From contig JAGMCR010000004.1 in NCBI GenBank assembly GCA_023129115.1, positions 1-64,000 of the forward strand: a stretch of 64,000 bases of DNA, read 5' to 3'. Positions 47,833 to 57,150 of the stretch are shown in pieces (position 1 is the first letter of the stretch; every line of letters starts with the position of its first letter). The translations under genes were made by a program, and so were the position numbers. Origin of the DNA: Candidatus Iainarchaeum sp. Its GTDB lineage: Archaea > B1Sed10-29 > WALL01. The notes beneath the pieces were generated by a model that saw nothing but the letters and a program-made list of their open reading frames with translations, made no database searches and had not been told where the DNA came from.

Positions 47833-48466
47833 CCACAGTGCGCGCAGACCGTATTTCATACGTCCCGCGCACGCCGTCCCACTTCTTTTCCGCTTCAGCA
47901 ATCTCAAGCCTCTTCCCGAAAAAAGGGGCGTCCACGACAAGCGTCTCGAACTCGCCGCCCTCCCCAACCGGCGACAGCTGCATCGACCGCAACTCCTCGG
48001 CAGCCCCTTCGTCCAGCCGCCTGCCGAGCCAATCCTCGCCAAGCCCCTCGGCGTACACGCCAACAATAACTATCTCCATCCCACTGCCCAATTCTTCCGC
48101 CAATACTTCTTCCTGTGGCCTCTGCCAGAGCGGCGCAACGCTCTCGATGCCCAGGTCGGCACAAATCTTGTCAATCCGCGTCTTCTGGTAGCTGCTCGCG
48201 ACCGCGCCGCTAAAAACTTTTTCGGGCTTCAGCCACTCCAGCGCCCGGCGCAAGTCCTCCAATTCCTTTTCCTTTTCGCCGGCTGTTTCCTCGACAACAA
48301 TGTCTTTCCCCATGCACTCCGCGAGCTGCGGGGCCAGCGAAATATTTGGGTGGTGGAACATGTAAGAGTCCTCGCGCTGCGGCACCATCGTCAACAGCGT
48401 GCACTCGCCAGCGAGGTGCGCGCAGTAAGTAGAGTCCTTTCCCCCCGAAAAAAGAGTTACAATCAT
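47822..48466 (-). CDS. Dph6-like diphthine-ammonia ligase / ATP pyrophosphatase
   Basis: TLFSGGKDSTYCAHLA PP-loop; FSGAVASSYQKTRIDKICADLGIESVAPLW. Confidence 0.9.
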   Translation of the reverse strand: MIVTLFSGGKDSTYCAHLAGECTLLTMVPQREDSYMFHHPNISLAPQLAECMGKDIVVEETAGEKEKELEDLRRALEWLKPEKVFSGAVASSYQKTRIDKICADLGIESVAPLWQRPQEEVLAEELGSGMEIVIVGVYAEGLGEDWLGRRLDEGAAEELRSMQLSPVGEGGEFETLVVDAPFFGKRLEIAEAEKKWDGVRGTYEIRSARTVAKE

Positions 48467-48470
48467 TTAC

Positions 48471-49013
48471 TCACCTGGGGGGCTTGTTCGGAACGTAACT
48501 CATCTTGTACGCCTTGACGTAAATCGTTACCTCGGTCTCCTTTATTATGTCAGAAAACTTGTTCTTCAACTTCTTGACAAGCTCCTGGAAGTGCCCCGGC
48601 GTCTCGGCGTAAAACTCGACACCAAAGTCCCACCTCCCGAGCGAGCTGAACGCAAACACTATCTCGGGATTCTTTATCACGTGGTCCATGAACTCCTGCT
48701 CCCGCTCCTCGGTAAGGTCCTTGAAAGTCAGCCGCAAGTGGCCCCACACGTCATAGCCCAGCCGCGGCAGGTTCGTCACAGTGAGAAACGCGGCAATCAC
48801 GTCCTCGTCAATAAGCTTCTTGAGCCTGTACTTGACAACGTCCCTGTTCATGTTCAGCTCGTGGGATATCCTGCTTATCGGCAGCCTCGCGTTCTGCGAA
48901 AGCAGGTTCAGGATTTTCCAGTCCTTCTCGTCAAGCTTTGCCCTATCGCCATAAGTGAGCTGCATTCCACCTTTATATTTACTTTCAAAAGCAAATCGTG
49001 GCATATTACCCAT
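48471..49013 (-). CDS. Lrp/AsnC-family transcriptional regulator
   Basis: KLDEKDWKILNLLSQNARLPISRISHELNMNRDVVKYRLKKL. Confidence 0.88.
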   Translation of the reverse strand: MGNMPRFAFESKYKGGMQLTYGDRAKLDEKDWKILNLLSQNARLPISRISHELNMNRDVVKYRLKKLIDEDVIAAFLTVTNLPRLGYDVWGHLRLTFKDLTEEREQEFMDHVIKNPEIVFAFSSLGRWDFGVEFYAETPGHFQELVKKLKNKFSDIIKETEVTIYVKAYKMSYVPNKPPR

Positions 49014-49101
49014 TATGGGTAATTATCTATATAAACCTTATTGTTTTGGGCAAAATGGGGGCGAAAACTAATTGTTAAGGGGCTCCCATAATTACTGTGG
49101 T

Positions 49102-49533
49102 ATGCGAATATTTCTAGCGGGGCCGTTCACCGCCAAAATCTGCCCTGACGAAGGGGCCATGCGCCATGACGACATCTCGCTTGTCCAAGGCCTCATATCG
49201 CTTTTCGAGGTAAAAGGGCACGAGGTCTTCAGTGCCCACAGGCGCGAGGACTACGGGCGAGCCCTCCTCCCCCCGCATGAATGTACTCAGAAAGACTACG
49301 AGGAAATGAAGTCTTGCGACATTGTTGTAGCCCACCCAGGCAACCCGCCGTCAGGCGGCGTACACATAGAACTTGGCTGGGCTTCCGTCCTCGGGAAGCC
49401 CAGCATTCTTTTGCTTGAGCATGGCAAAGACTATTCTCCGCTGGTGCATGGCCTCGGCTCTCTTTCAGAAGTAGAATACATACACTTCAAGGACCACAGC
49501 GACTTGTTCCAAAAGCTAGAGACAAGATTCTAA
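49102..49533 (+). CDS. Nucleoside 2-deoxyribosyltransferase-like protein
   Basis: IFLAGPFTA...CDIVVAHPGNPPSGGVHIELGWASVLGKPSILL. Confidence 0.75.
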   Translation: MRIFLAGPFTAKICPDEGAMRHDDISLVQGLISLFEVKGHEVFSAHRREDYGRALLPPHECTQKDYEEMKSCDIVVAHPGNPPSGGVHIELGWASVLGKPSILLLEHGKDYSPLVHGLGSLSEVEYIHFKDHSDLFQKLETRF

Positions 49534-49877
49534 ATGCCCTCGAGCTTTCCCTGCTTGCGCAGGTAGCTCACCTGGTGCTTCTTGTACTTCCAGACGACGT
49601 CGCCCTTCTCGTCGCCCTGGATTTCCCACGGCTCCACAATGACGTAGTCCCCCTCCCTCGCGTACACGCGGCGCCGCGCGCGGCCCGGGATGCGGCAAAG
49701 CCTGCGCCTGCCGTCACTGCAGTCGACGTACATCCTCTTCCCGCCGAGCAATTGCTCGATGTAGCCAATGACTTCCTTGCCCTTTGGCATCTTTGTCCTG
49801 GAGATTTCCTGCTGGATGCGCTCTTCATCGGTGAGCCCATCGTCCTTCTTCTTTTGCCAGGGCTTCTTGTACGCCAT
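49530..49877 (-). CDS. Translation initiation factor aIF1A
   Basis: KEVIGYIEQLLGGKRMYVDCSDGRRRLCRIPGRARRRVYAREGDYVIV. Confidence 0.95.
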   Translation of the reverse strand: MAYKKPWQKKKDDGLTDEERIQQEISRTKMPKGKEVIGYIEQLLGGKRMYVDCSDGRRRLCRIPGRARRRVYAREGDYVIVEPWEIQGDEKGDVVWKYKKHQVSYLRKQGKLEGI

Positions 49878-50162
49878 TTACAACATCCTCACTATTTGCG
49901 CGTGCGGCACGCCGCCAACGTCGGTGACACCGCCCTCGCGCACGAGACCTTTCTTCTTAGCTATGTTTATAACCGTTTCCCCGGTCAAGTTCGCAATCGT
50001 ACACTCGTCAAGCATTTTCCCGAACTCTTCTTCCGTGACTTTTTCGCTGCCGTAAAACCGCTCGCTGACCGTGAAGCCATCAAGCTCTTTCCCCAGCAAG
50101 TCCGCGTCGCACGCCGCCAATAACTTGTCGCGGCCGTGCATGTGAAACCTCGCGCAAATCAC
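49878..50162 (-). CDS. DUF424-family protein
   Basis: LLAACDADLLGKELDG...CTIANLTGETVINIAKKKGLV. Confidence 0.82.
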   Translation of the reverse strand: MICARFHMHGRDKLLAACDADLLGKELDGFTVSERFYGSEKVTEEEFGKMLDECTIANLTGETVINIAKKKGLVREGGVTDVGGVPHAQIVRML

Positions 50163-50569
50163 TTAATCACCGAAACCGGCGACCGCGCCCCGCAGGCCTC
50201 GCAGCGCATGAAGTTCACGCCGCCCTGCGTCAGCAGGTTCGTGTCCGGCTTGCCGCACTCCGTGCACAAGACGTATTCCTTGACGTACTTCTCGAGCCGC
50301 CCGTTCAGCGTCTTGTCGCGGTGCTTGCCCTTCAGGATTAAGCGCCTGCCGTCCAGGTCCGCCGGCGTCGCCAGTTCCTTCGACAAGAACTTCATCAAGT
50401 GCTTCTCGTCCCGGCGCAGCGCACCTGTAACGTCGGTAAAGTTCTGTATGATTGTCTGGTTGCCCTGTATGAAGGACTCGAATACAGGCATCTTGAACCG
50501 CGCCTTTTCCTTCGCGGTCTCCGGCAGTTCCGAGAACGCCTTTTCCATAAGTGCATTATAGCCTTCCAC
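50159..50569 (-). CDS. Translation initiation factor aIF2 beta
   Basis: NFTDVTGALRRDEKHLMKFLSKELATPADLDGRRLILKG; C-terminal zinc ribbon. Confidence 0.95.
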   Translation of the reverse strand: MEGYNALMEKAFSELPETAKEKARFKMPVFESFIQGNQTIIQNFTDVTGALRRDEKHLMKFLSKELATPADLDGRRLILKGKHRDKTLNGRLEKYVKEYVLCTECGKPDTNLLTQGGVNFMRCEACGARSPVSVIK

Positions 50570-50572
50570 TTT

Positions 50573-50917
50573 TCACACCTCTATTTCAGTGATTTCCGAC
50601 TTGGGCGCCAGCTCGAGCCTCCTCAGCTCCAGCCACTCCGGCCCAACCGGCCTGATTATTTCTGCGCTGATGAACCTCTCGCCGTCTTTCTCGCGCACCT
50701 TCCCGACCACGCGCACGGCCTCGCCCTCCTTCGCGGACAGCCCGTCGAACGACAGCACTTTTATCTCGCCGGTGCCGTCGTCCAGCACCATTGGGCTCTC
50801 CGTGACAATCGTGCCCACCACGTTGCACCGGTTGATTTCCTTGAGCCCGACGCGCACGAACGCGGGGTCGTACTCGCCTTGCGAGGCCTTGAACTCGCCG
50901 CCGAGCAAGTCGGCCAC
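50573..50917 (-). CDS. OB-fold nucleic-acid-binding protein (start uncertain)
   Basis: VVGTIVTESPMVLDDGTGEIKVLSF RPA-like OB fold. Confidence 0.7.
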   Translation of the reverse strand: MADLLGGEFKASQGEYDPAFVRVGLKEINRCNVVGTIVTESPMVLDDGTGEIKVLSFDGLSAKEGEAVRVVGKVREKDGERFISAEIIRPVGPEWLELRRLELAPKSEITEIEV

Positions 50918-50940
50918 CGAGACCTTGTACGCAGTGCTCC

Positions 50941-51765
50941 TCAGAACACCACCCCCGCAAGCACTGCGATGGACCACCCGATTATCGCGCCCAGCGTCAC
51001 CGGCGGCAGCGCGGGGTAGGCGCGCCCCGGCCGCTTGAACAGCCAGGCGAAGAACAGTATCAAGCAAAGCATCGAGCCCGTGACCGTGGAGAGCGCGGTC
51101 ACCAGCCCGAACTCCCGCAGCACTGCCACGGAAAACACGAGTGGCATCACCAAATCACCGCCGCCCAATTGGAACGTGTGCTTCTTCGTGGGAATTGCCA
51201 GGGTGAACGCAAGCTGCTGCTTAGTGATTTCCTTTGCCATGGTGACCATGTGCTTGGTCTTGAACACTGCAATCACGTCGTACACAGTCAGCAATCCCAA
51301 CAAGATAATCGCGGGCAGGAACCCGAGCTGCGCGCCGAGCAGCGCGCCCACGCCGATTATCGAAAGCAGTATCGCGACGTTCTGCGTCAAAATGTTTTTC
51401 CAGAACACGCGCGACGCAGTGATGGCGAGCGCGAGAGTCAGCGCAACAATGAACGCAGTGGACTCGGGCACGAACCCAAGCAAAAGCACTTCGAAAAATA
51501 TTTCTGTGGAAACAAAAATCGCGAGGAGCTCCATCACCTTGAGGAAATTCTTCCAGTACTTGATTATCAGCAGCACAAACGCGGTCGCTATGAGTATGTA
51601 CAGGAATATGCCGGCCCCCCACACGGCTTCCGTCATTGGCTCAATCTCGGGCAGCGCAATCAATTTGCTGCCGAGGTACAGCCCGAACGCCTGCACCACG
51701 AGGAACAATCCCAGCAGCGCCAGCACGACCTTCTGGCCGGGGCTGATTTTCTTTTGCTTCGCCAT
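50941..51765 (-). CDS. Presenilin/signal peptide peptidase-like aspartyl protease
   Basis: LLTVYDVIAVFKT (YD), LGGGDLVMPLVF (GxGD), PALPPVTLG (PAL). Confidence 0.9.
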   Translation of the reverse strand: MAKQKKISPGQKVVLALLGLFLVVQAFGLYLGSKLIALPEIEPMTEAVWGAGIFLYILIATAFVLLIIKYWKNFLKVMELLAIFVSTEIFFEVLLLGFVPESTAFIVALTLALAITASRVFWKNILTQNVAILLSIIGVGALLGAQLGFLPAIILLGLLTVYDVIAVFKTKHMVTMAKEITKQQLAFTLAIPTKKHTFQLGGGDLVMPLVFSVAVLREFGLVTALSTVTGSMLCLILFFAWLFKRPGRAYPALPPVTLGAIIGWSIAVLAGVVF

Positions 51766-51790
51766 GAGCGTTAGTTAAGAAGGGGGTTGT

Positions 51791-52421
51791 TTAAAAAAGC
51801 TTGTTGGTTTTTACGCCGAGCCCTGCCAGCCCCTCAATTATCCTGCTTGGCGGGTGCTCGCCCGCCTGGTAGTGGATTGTGGCGAACCCCATTTCCCTCG
51901 CGACCTCCAGATTGGGCAAAGAATTGTCTATGAACACGCATTCTTCCGCCGCCAACCCCGCCCGCTTCAGCGCCTCTTCAAAAATCTTTTTCCCTTTTTG
52001 CTTTTTCGTCGAGTGGACGTAACAAGACACGGCCACGGGGTCGAACAACCCATAAAACCCTTCCCTCAGCAAGAGCCTTTCGGCGCGATACGCGCTGTTG
52101 TCTGTTATCATTCCGACTATGTAATTCTGCTTCAGCCGCCTCGCGATTTCTATGGCCGGCGGGTTCGGCCGCGCCACGTCAATCGCTTCGTCCAGCAGCG
52201 CCAGGCCCGGCTTTATCCCCAGTGCGCTGCAGAAGCGGGCCCACAGCTCGGCCAGCGGCCCGTCCCCGTCGTCAATGCCATAAAGGATTTCGTCAATTTT
52301 TGGCGACCTCTTCTTCCGCTATCCCTGTTCTTTCGCTGACTACCCGAATCATGAGTTCCCGGCCCGTGTTCTTCATCAGCAACACGCCGTCCAGGTCAAA
52401 AAACACTGCCTTTATTTTCAT
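51791..52421 (-). pseudogene. HAD-superfamily hydrolase split by a frameshift at the T-run 52297-52301
   Basis: N-terminal frame from 52421 MKIKAVFFDLDGVLLMKNTG...EEEVAKN*; +1 frame continues KIDEILYGIDDGDGPLAELWARF...ITDNSAYRAERLL...VFIDNSLPNLEVAREMG. Confidence 0.82.
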
Positions 52422-52453
52422 GAGGCTTACCTGTCTCGCCACTTTGGCGGATT

Positions 52454-52479
52454 GGGGGATATGCCAACTGGCATCCCCC
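52454..52479. repeat. G-run/C-run hairpin GGGGGAT(at)GCCAacTGGCATCCCCC
   Basis: Imperfect relative of the palindromes at 9947 and 36610. Confidence 0.8.
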
Positions 52480-52566
52480 TAATGCACTTACCCGTCTTCC
52501 GCCGTCTTGAACAGCTGAAATCTCAGCTGGCACGATGCCCGTACTCGCTGTGCTGTGCAAGCGTGC

Positions 52567-54654
52567 TTAACGGCTCCCTGCGCTTCTGTATTGCCCGTGC
52601 TTCGGTTCGTACACGTACCCGTCCTTTTTGAGAATCGCGAGCAAGGAGTCAATGTCCTTCACGTCGAGCCCTGCGTTCTTGGCTTCTTCGACAATCATGT
52701 CCTTCGTCACAACATCGTACTCCTTCGTCAAGTTTTTGATAACTGATTCCAAGCTCCTCACCTTGTCCATCTTGGACTGCGTGTGCCCGGTCGCGATGAT
52801 GTCCGCGTCGAACATCCCGGTCTCGGGGTCAATCCCAATCTCGTGCATCACGAACATGTGCAGGCGAATAGACCGTTCCGCGTCCTCAATCTCGACGCGT
52901 GAGCTAAGCCTCCCCCGCGCGCTCGCCTCCCCCAAACGCACAAGCGCCTCGAGCTGCCTCGGCGTCGTCGCGACCGTGCCCTGCCTCTCGCCAAGCGCCC
53001 TCAAGTCAACGTAATACTCTTCAATCTTGCTCATTGCCTCGGGCGTCAGCACGGGGCTAATGTTGCGCCGCGCGTACGCGATGTACTTCCTCAACAATTC
53101 CGGGTCCAGCACGGGCATAATCTTTTCCTCTGCCCTAGCCAATTCCTCGTCCGTCAGCACTCCCTCCGCTCCCGTGCCACGGATTCCCGAGGTCTGGTGC
53201 GCCGACAAAATGTGCTGGGCCATTGCCCTGTCTTTTTTCTCGTCAAGCACGTCCTTAATCGGGAAAATCAAGTCAAACCTGCTCAACAGGGTTGGTGGAA
53301 TGTTGAACTGCTCCGCCGGCAACGACATCGGGTCGAACCGCCCGTACTTTGGGTTCGCCGCCGCAAGAATAGATGTCTCGCTCTTGAATGTCGTCACAAT
53401 CCCTGCCTTGGCGATTGAAATCCTCTGCTGCTCCATCGCCTCGTGCATCGCGCTGCGGTCCTCGTCGCCCATCTTGTCGAACTCGTCAATGCACGCGTGC
53501 CCGCCGCTGGCCAATACAAGCGCGCCGGCCTTCAGCGTCCAGCCGCCCTCACCGAACTCGTCTTTTTCTGCCGTGGCCGTGAGGCCAGCACCAGTGGCGC
53601 TCTTGCCGCCCACGAAAACGCCTTTCGGCGCAAGATTATACACGTAGTTAAGCAATTGTGATTTTGCTGTCCCCGGGTCGCCAATCAGGAGGATGTGCAT
53701 GTCCGCCCGAATCTTCATGCCGTCCGGAAGCTTCTTGTTCTTTGTGCCGCCAAACAATTGCAGCGCCAGCGCCTCCTTGATTTCATTGTGGCCGTAAATG
53801 CTCGGCGCCACCGACCCAATCAGCTTAGAGTAAATCTTTGGGTCGTCCCCGAACTCTTTTATCTGTGCCTCTTCTTCCTCGGTTAGCTCGATTTCCTCGA
53901 ACTCGCACTCGATTTGCTGCACGTGCACGGCATGAATATAAATTGAGTAGACCGCGCTCTTGTGCTTCGGCGGAATCAGCCTGAGTATCCCGGTAATCTC
54001 TACTTTGTCGCCGGCGAACAGCTTGTTCGTCAGGTCCCCCTCCATCCAAATGTCAATGTTTTTCGCTTGCTCGCCGCGCACCAATGCCTCGAGCGGCTCC
54101 TGGACCTGCATCTTCTGCATGTCCGTGAACCGCGTCTCGTCCAGCATCAGCTTGAACGCGTTGCGCTCGCACTGCGGGCACCGAATCGGCTCGTTCAATT
54201 TCCCGAACAGCTCGCCGGTCTGGTCGACCGTGATTCGCCTGCCGTCGTGCATGCACTCAAAAACCGCTACCTCGACTTTGGGCCGCACGTCAGTAATCTT
54301 ATTTATGACGCCCTCGATAGAGACGAACTTGTTGATGTGTGTCGAGTTGATGTTTCGTATCAAGATGCTCTGCGGCAAATTGAAGAACCGAACCCTTGGC
54401 GCCACGCGGTCGCCCTCGGTGTTCACCAATCCCTGGCTCGCGAGCGCCTCTTCGCTCGCCTTGATAATCGTGTCCGGGTTTTCAATCAAGTCGTCCGCGA
54501 TTTCGGGGGAATGCTTTTCCAGCAGGGCGTAGTCCACCGCGATGCTGTTCGTGTCCGGCCAGTACTCCGCGAGCTTCTCCATATCCTTCTTGTAATTGTC
54601 GCGGAAAAAGTCTTCCAGTTCCTGCACGTATGAAGTACTGACTATCCTTAACAC
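52567..54654 (-). CDS. mcm: Replicative helicase MCM (GTG start)
   Basis: LLIGDPGTAKSQLLNYV, IDEFDKM, SRFDLIFPIKD arginine finger. Confidence 0.96.
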   Translation of the reverse strand: MLRIVSTSYVQELEDFFRDNYKKDMEKLAEYWPDTNSIAVDYALLEKHSPEIADDLIENPDTIIKASEEALASQGLVNTEGDRVAPRVRFFNLPQSILIRNINSTHINKFVSIEGVINKITDVRPKVEVAVFECMHDGRRITVDQTGELFGKLNEPIRCPQCERNAFKLMLDETRFTDMQKMQVQEPLEALVRGEQAKNIDIWMEGDLTNKLFAGDKVEITGILRLIPPKHKSAVYSIYIHAVHVQQIECEFEEIELTEEEEAQIKEFGDDPKIYSKLIGSVAPSIYGHNEIKEALALQLFGGTKNKKLPDGMKIRADMHILLIGDPGTAKSQLLNYVYNLAPKGVFVGGKSATGAGLTATAEKDEFGEGGWTLKAGALVLASGGHACIDEFDKMGDEDRSAMHEAMEQQRISIAKAGIVTTFKSETSILAAANPKYGRFDPMSLPAEQFNIPPTLLSRFDLIFPIKDVLDEKKDRAMAQHILSAHQTSGIRGTGAEGVLTDEELARAEEKIMPVLDPELLRKYIAYARRNISPVLTPEAMSKIEEYYVDLRALGERQGTVATTPRQLEALVRLGEASARGRLSSRVEIEDAERSIRLHMFVMHEIGIDPETGMFDADIIATGHTQSKMDKVRSLESVIKNLTKEYDVVTKDMIVEEAKNAGLDVKDIDSLLAILKKDGYVYEPKHGQYRSAGSR

Positions 54655-54725
54655 CTCGGGCCTTCTGTTAGGATTAGTGGCATATTTAAAATCCCCCCAT
54701 ACTTCCGGTATTAGGAGGTGGTCTG

Positions 54726-54812
54726 CGCGGGGCGCGGGATTTGAACCCGCGTAGGCCCAGGTGACCAACCTGTCCCTCAAACAGGCACATTACCATGCTC
54801 TGCCAGCCCCGC
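54726..54812 (-). tRNA. tRNA-Leu(GAG), type II
   Basis: GCGGGGC/GCCCCGC acceptor, CCTGT TTGAGGG ACAGG anticodon arm, long variable arm, GCGGG TTCAAAT CCCGC. Confidence 0.92.
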
Positions 54813-54963
54813 ACCAAAACAGTTAAATATGTGGTTTTCCATAGTTTTTCCACAGGTGACCAACCGGCTCTGCCGGCTCTTTCTTTTTTTATTAATTAAA
54901 GACAGTTTCTACTACGGCTTGCCGAGAAAACCATTAAATAACACCTTGAATACAATGGTATTC

Positions 54964-55233
54964 ATGTCCACTGTCGTGACCACGGTGCGCTTGCCGGCGC
55001 GGGTGAAGCAGGAGGCAGAGTCCCTTGTGCATAAGGGATTGTTCAAGAACTTTTCGGATGTGGTGCTCGCGGGCCTTCGCCGCGAGATAAACGCGCACAC
55101 GGCGCGCGAGGCGCGGGAACAGGTGTGGCGTGATTACCTGGAGCGCAGTGGCGGCGATGCTGAAAAGGCCAGCAGGCTTTACTTGAGGGACGCTGAGGAG
55201 TACCAAAAAAAGCATCCAGGGCTTTTCAAATGA
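54964..55233 (+). CDS. Ribbon-helix-helix DNA-binding/antitoxin-like protein
   Basis: TTVRLPARVKQEAESLVHKGLFKNFSDVVLAGLRREI. Confidence 0.72.
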   Translation: MSTVVTTVRLPARVKQEAESLVHKGLFKNFSDVVLAGLRREINAHTAREAREQVWRDYLERSGGDAEKASRLYLRDAEEYQKKHPGLFK

Positions 55234-55319
55234 AGTCCCGGGGATGAACCACTTTTACGCCAACAATTCTCCCGAGCTCTTGCCAGTGCCTGTCTGGTGA
55301 CACCGCGGTCGCTCCCGCG

Positions 55320-57116
55320 TCAAGCAATGTGCCGCCTGGCCTTTTTCTTCACGCCCGGGCCAATCCGCTCCATCTTCCTGCCCGGGCCCATCCGCTCCAT
55401 CTTCCTGCCGAACGGCTGGGGCGCCTCCCTGACGCCGACCCTGAGCTTTCCCTTCTCAAGCCTCTTGGCGCGCCAGCCAGCCTTTTTCTCCCTCACGAAC
55501 TTCGCAATCCTCTGCGCTGGGAGCGCGCCCTCCTCGCGCTTCCCCTCCCTGAACTCAACAAGCCTCTCCGGCAGCACGAGCGACGCAAACCTCACCGGAA
55601 TCTGGTCCTTCCTGACCACGCGCTGGCCCTCCCGCACGTTCTTCTCCAGCCTCGCCAAAAAATCCTTGTCGTGCATCAGGCCAAGGTGCTCGTTGTAGTC
55701 GGCCGCAATGTCGCGCGTCGCCTGCTTCGTAATCTCGCCCATCTCCTCCCCAACGCGCCTCACGTTCTTCAGGATGCCCTCGCGCGCCCTGTCGGTCTTT
55801 GCATCCGTGTACCTCTCCTGCAGGTGCGTCAGCTCCCCAAGCTTTTCCTGGAACGCGACGGACGCGCTAAGCCGCCCCATCTCGGACGGCAGCGACGACT
55901 TCCCAGTCGCGTCGTAGTCAAAAATCCCGGACGCCTCTGTCACGTTCATCAAGTGCCCGTCCCGCTGGTAAATGTCCTTCGTGAGCCTCACGAGCCGGCC
56001 CGCGCCGGCCTTCTTCACTTCCTTTCCGACGCCCTTTTGCCACTTCTCAATCTCCCACCTGAAGACCTTCATGGCGTCGACATCGTTCTTCACGGCCTTC
56101 TTGAACATCCTCTCGATGTTCTTCTCGAGCATCGCGGCAGTCCCCTTCCCCATGGCCTCGACATTGCCCTTGTCCGCAAGCGCCGCCCTTGTGACCGTGA
56201 GCTTGTCATAGACCTCGTTGGCAGTGGCGCCGCCCCCCCACATCTTTGCCGTCGTGTCGAACTGGGCAAGCTGCTGCGCGGCACTCTGCAGCACGCCCCT
56301 CCTGAAGTCCCCCCCAGCCCTCTCCTTCAGGGCGTTGACATAGCCAATATACTTTCGTGCCTGCGCAAGCTTTCCCTTGCCCTTCTCAATCTTCTTCTCA
56401 AGCTCTTCCCTTCTCGCGCCAGTCGGCTTCTCCAGCTTGAGCAGCAGCTCCGTCTGGTTCACCGCCATCTTGGCCGTGGCCGCCGTCTCCCGCAGATTCC
56501 CCATCGTCTCGTCATAGCCCTTGTCAAGGAGGTCCCAGTGCTCAAGGCTGAGGTCCCGGCCCTTCATCTCGACGTAATAGTCCCGACCCGGAACAGGCGA
56601 CAGCCTCTTGACCTTGGTAATCGTGCCCTCTTGCTCCAGCCTCCTCCCGGCCCTGCGGTCGACCATGACCTCCTCGCCGCCAGGCACTTTCTCCAGCTCC
56701 GCGTCAACTTCGACCAGCTTGACAATGTCCGGGAACGGCTTCTTCCCGGCCATTTGCTTGAGCGTCTTGTCCAGCCCGACCTTTATCACAGAGCCCCGCT
56801 GCTCTTTCTTGGTCGTGATATAGCTCGCGCCGGGCGTCTTCTTGAATATCTTGGTGTCCTTGCCGTCCTTGGCCGCGAAAATGGCTCCGGACGCCCCGCC
56901 CCTGGAAATCGGCTTGATGTCCTTGAAGCCAAGCCTCTGAAGCTTCTCGATTATTTTCTGCTCCTCGGCAGTGGCGACCAGGTCAGCCTTCTTTTTTCCC
57001 GGCCTCTTGCCAATCCCAATAATCTCCTCTTCCGGCGCAGCCCTTTCCCTCACCCGCAGCTTCCTCGCCACGCTGGGCTGCTTGCCCTTCTTGCGGAACA
57101 AGTCAAGGAGACCCAT
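55320..57116 (-). CDS. Uncharacterised 598-aa protein with possible divergent kinase motifs and long helical segment
   Basis: ISRGGASGAIFAAKDGKDTKIFKK; DGHLMNVTEASGIFDYDATG; long charged helices. Confidence 0.6.
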   Translation of the reverse strand: MGLLDLFRKKGKQPSVARKLRVRERAAPEEEIIGIGKRPGKKKADLVATAEEQKIIEKLQRLGFKDIKPISRGGASGAIFAAKDGKDTKIFKKTPGASYITTKKEQRGSVIKVGLDKTLKQMAGKKPFPDIVKLVEVDAELEKVPGGEEVMVDRRAGRRLEQEGTITKVKRLSPVPGRDYYVEMKGRDLSLEHWDLLDKGYDETMGNLRETAATAKMAVNQTELLLKLEKPTGARREELEKKIEKGKGKLAQARKYIGYVNALKERAGGDFRRGVLQSAAQQLAQFDTTAKMWGGGATANEVYDKLTVTRAALADKGNVEAMGKGTAAMLEKNIERMFKKAVKNDVDAMKVFRWEIEKWQKGVGKEVKKAGAGRLVRLTKDIYQRDGHLMNVTEASGIFDYDATGKSSLPSEMGRLSASVAFQEKLGELTHLQERYTDAKTDRAREGILKNVRRVGEEMGEITKQATRDIAADYNEHLGLMHDKDFLARLEKNVREGQRVVRKDQIPVRFASLVLPERLVEFREGKREEGALPAQRIAKFVREKKAGWRAKRLEKGKLRVGVREAPQPFGRKMERMGPGRKMERIGPGVKKKARRHIA

Positions 57117-57150
57117 TACAACCCCCTTACACAGAACGCCTTTATAATCA

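Noticed and set aside
54830-54900. Possible repeat copy near tRNA-Leu (tttttccacaggtgacc)
   Set aside because: Partial similarity only, cannot form the conserved two-stem structure.
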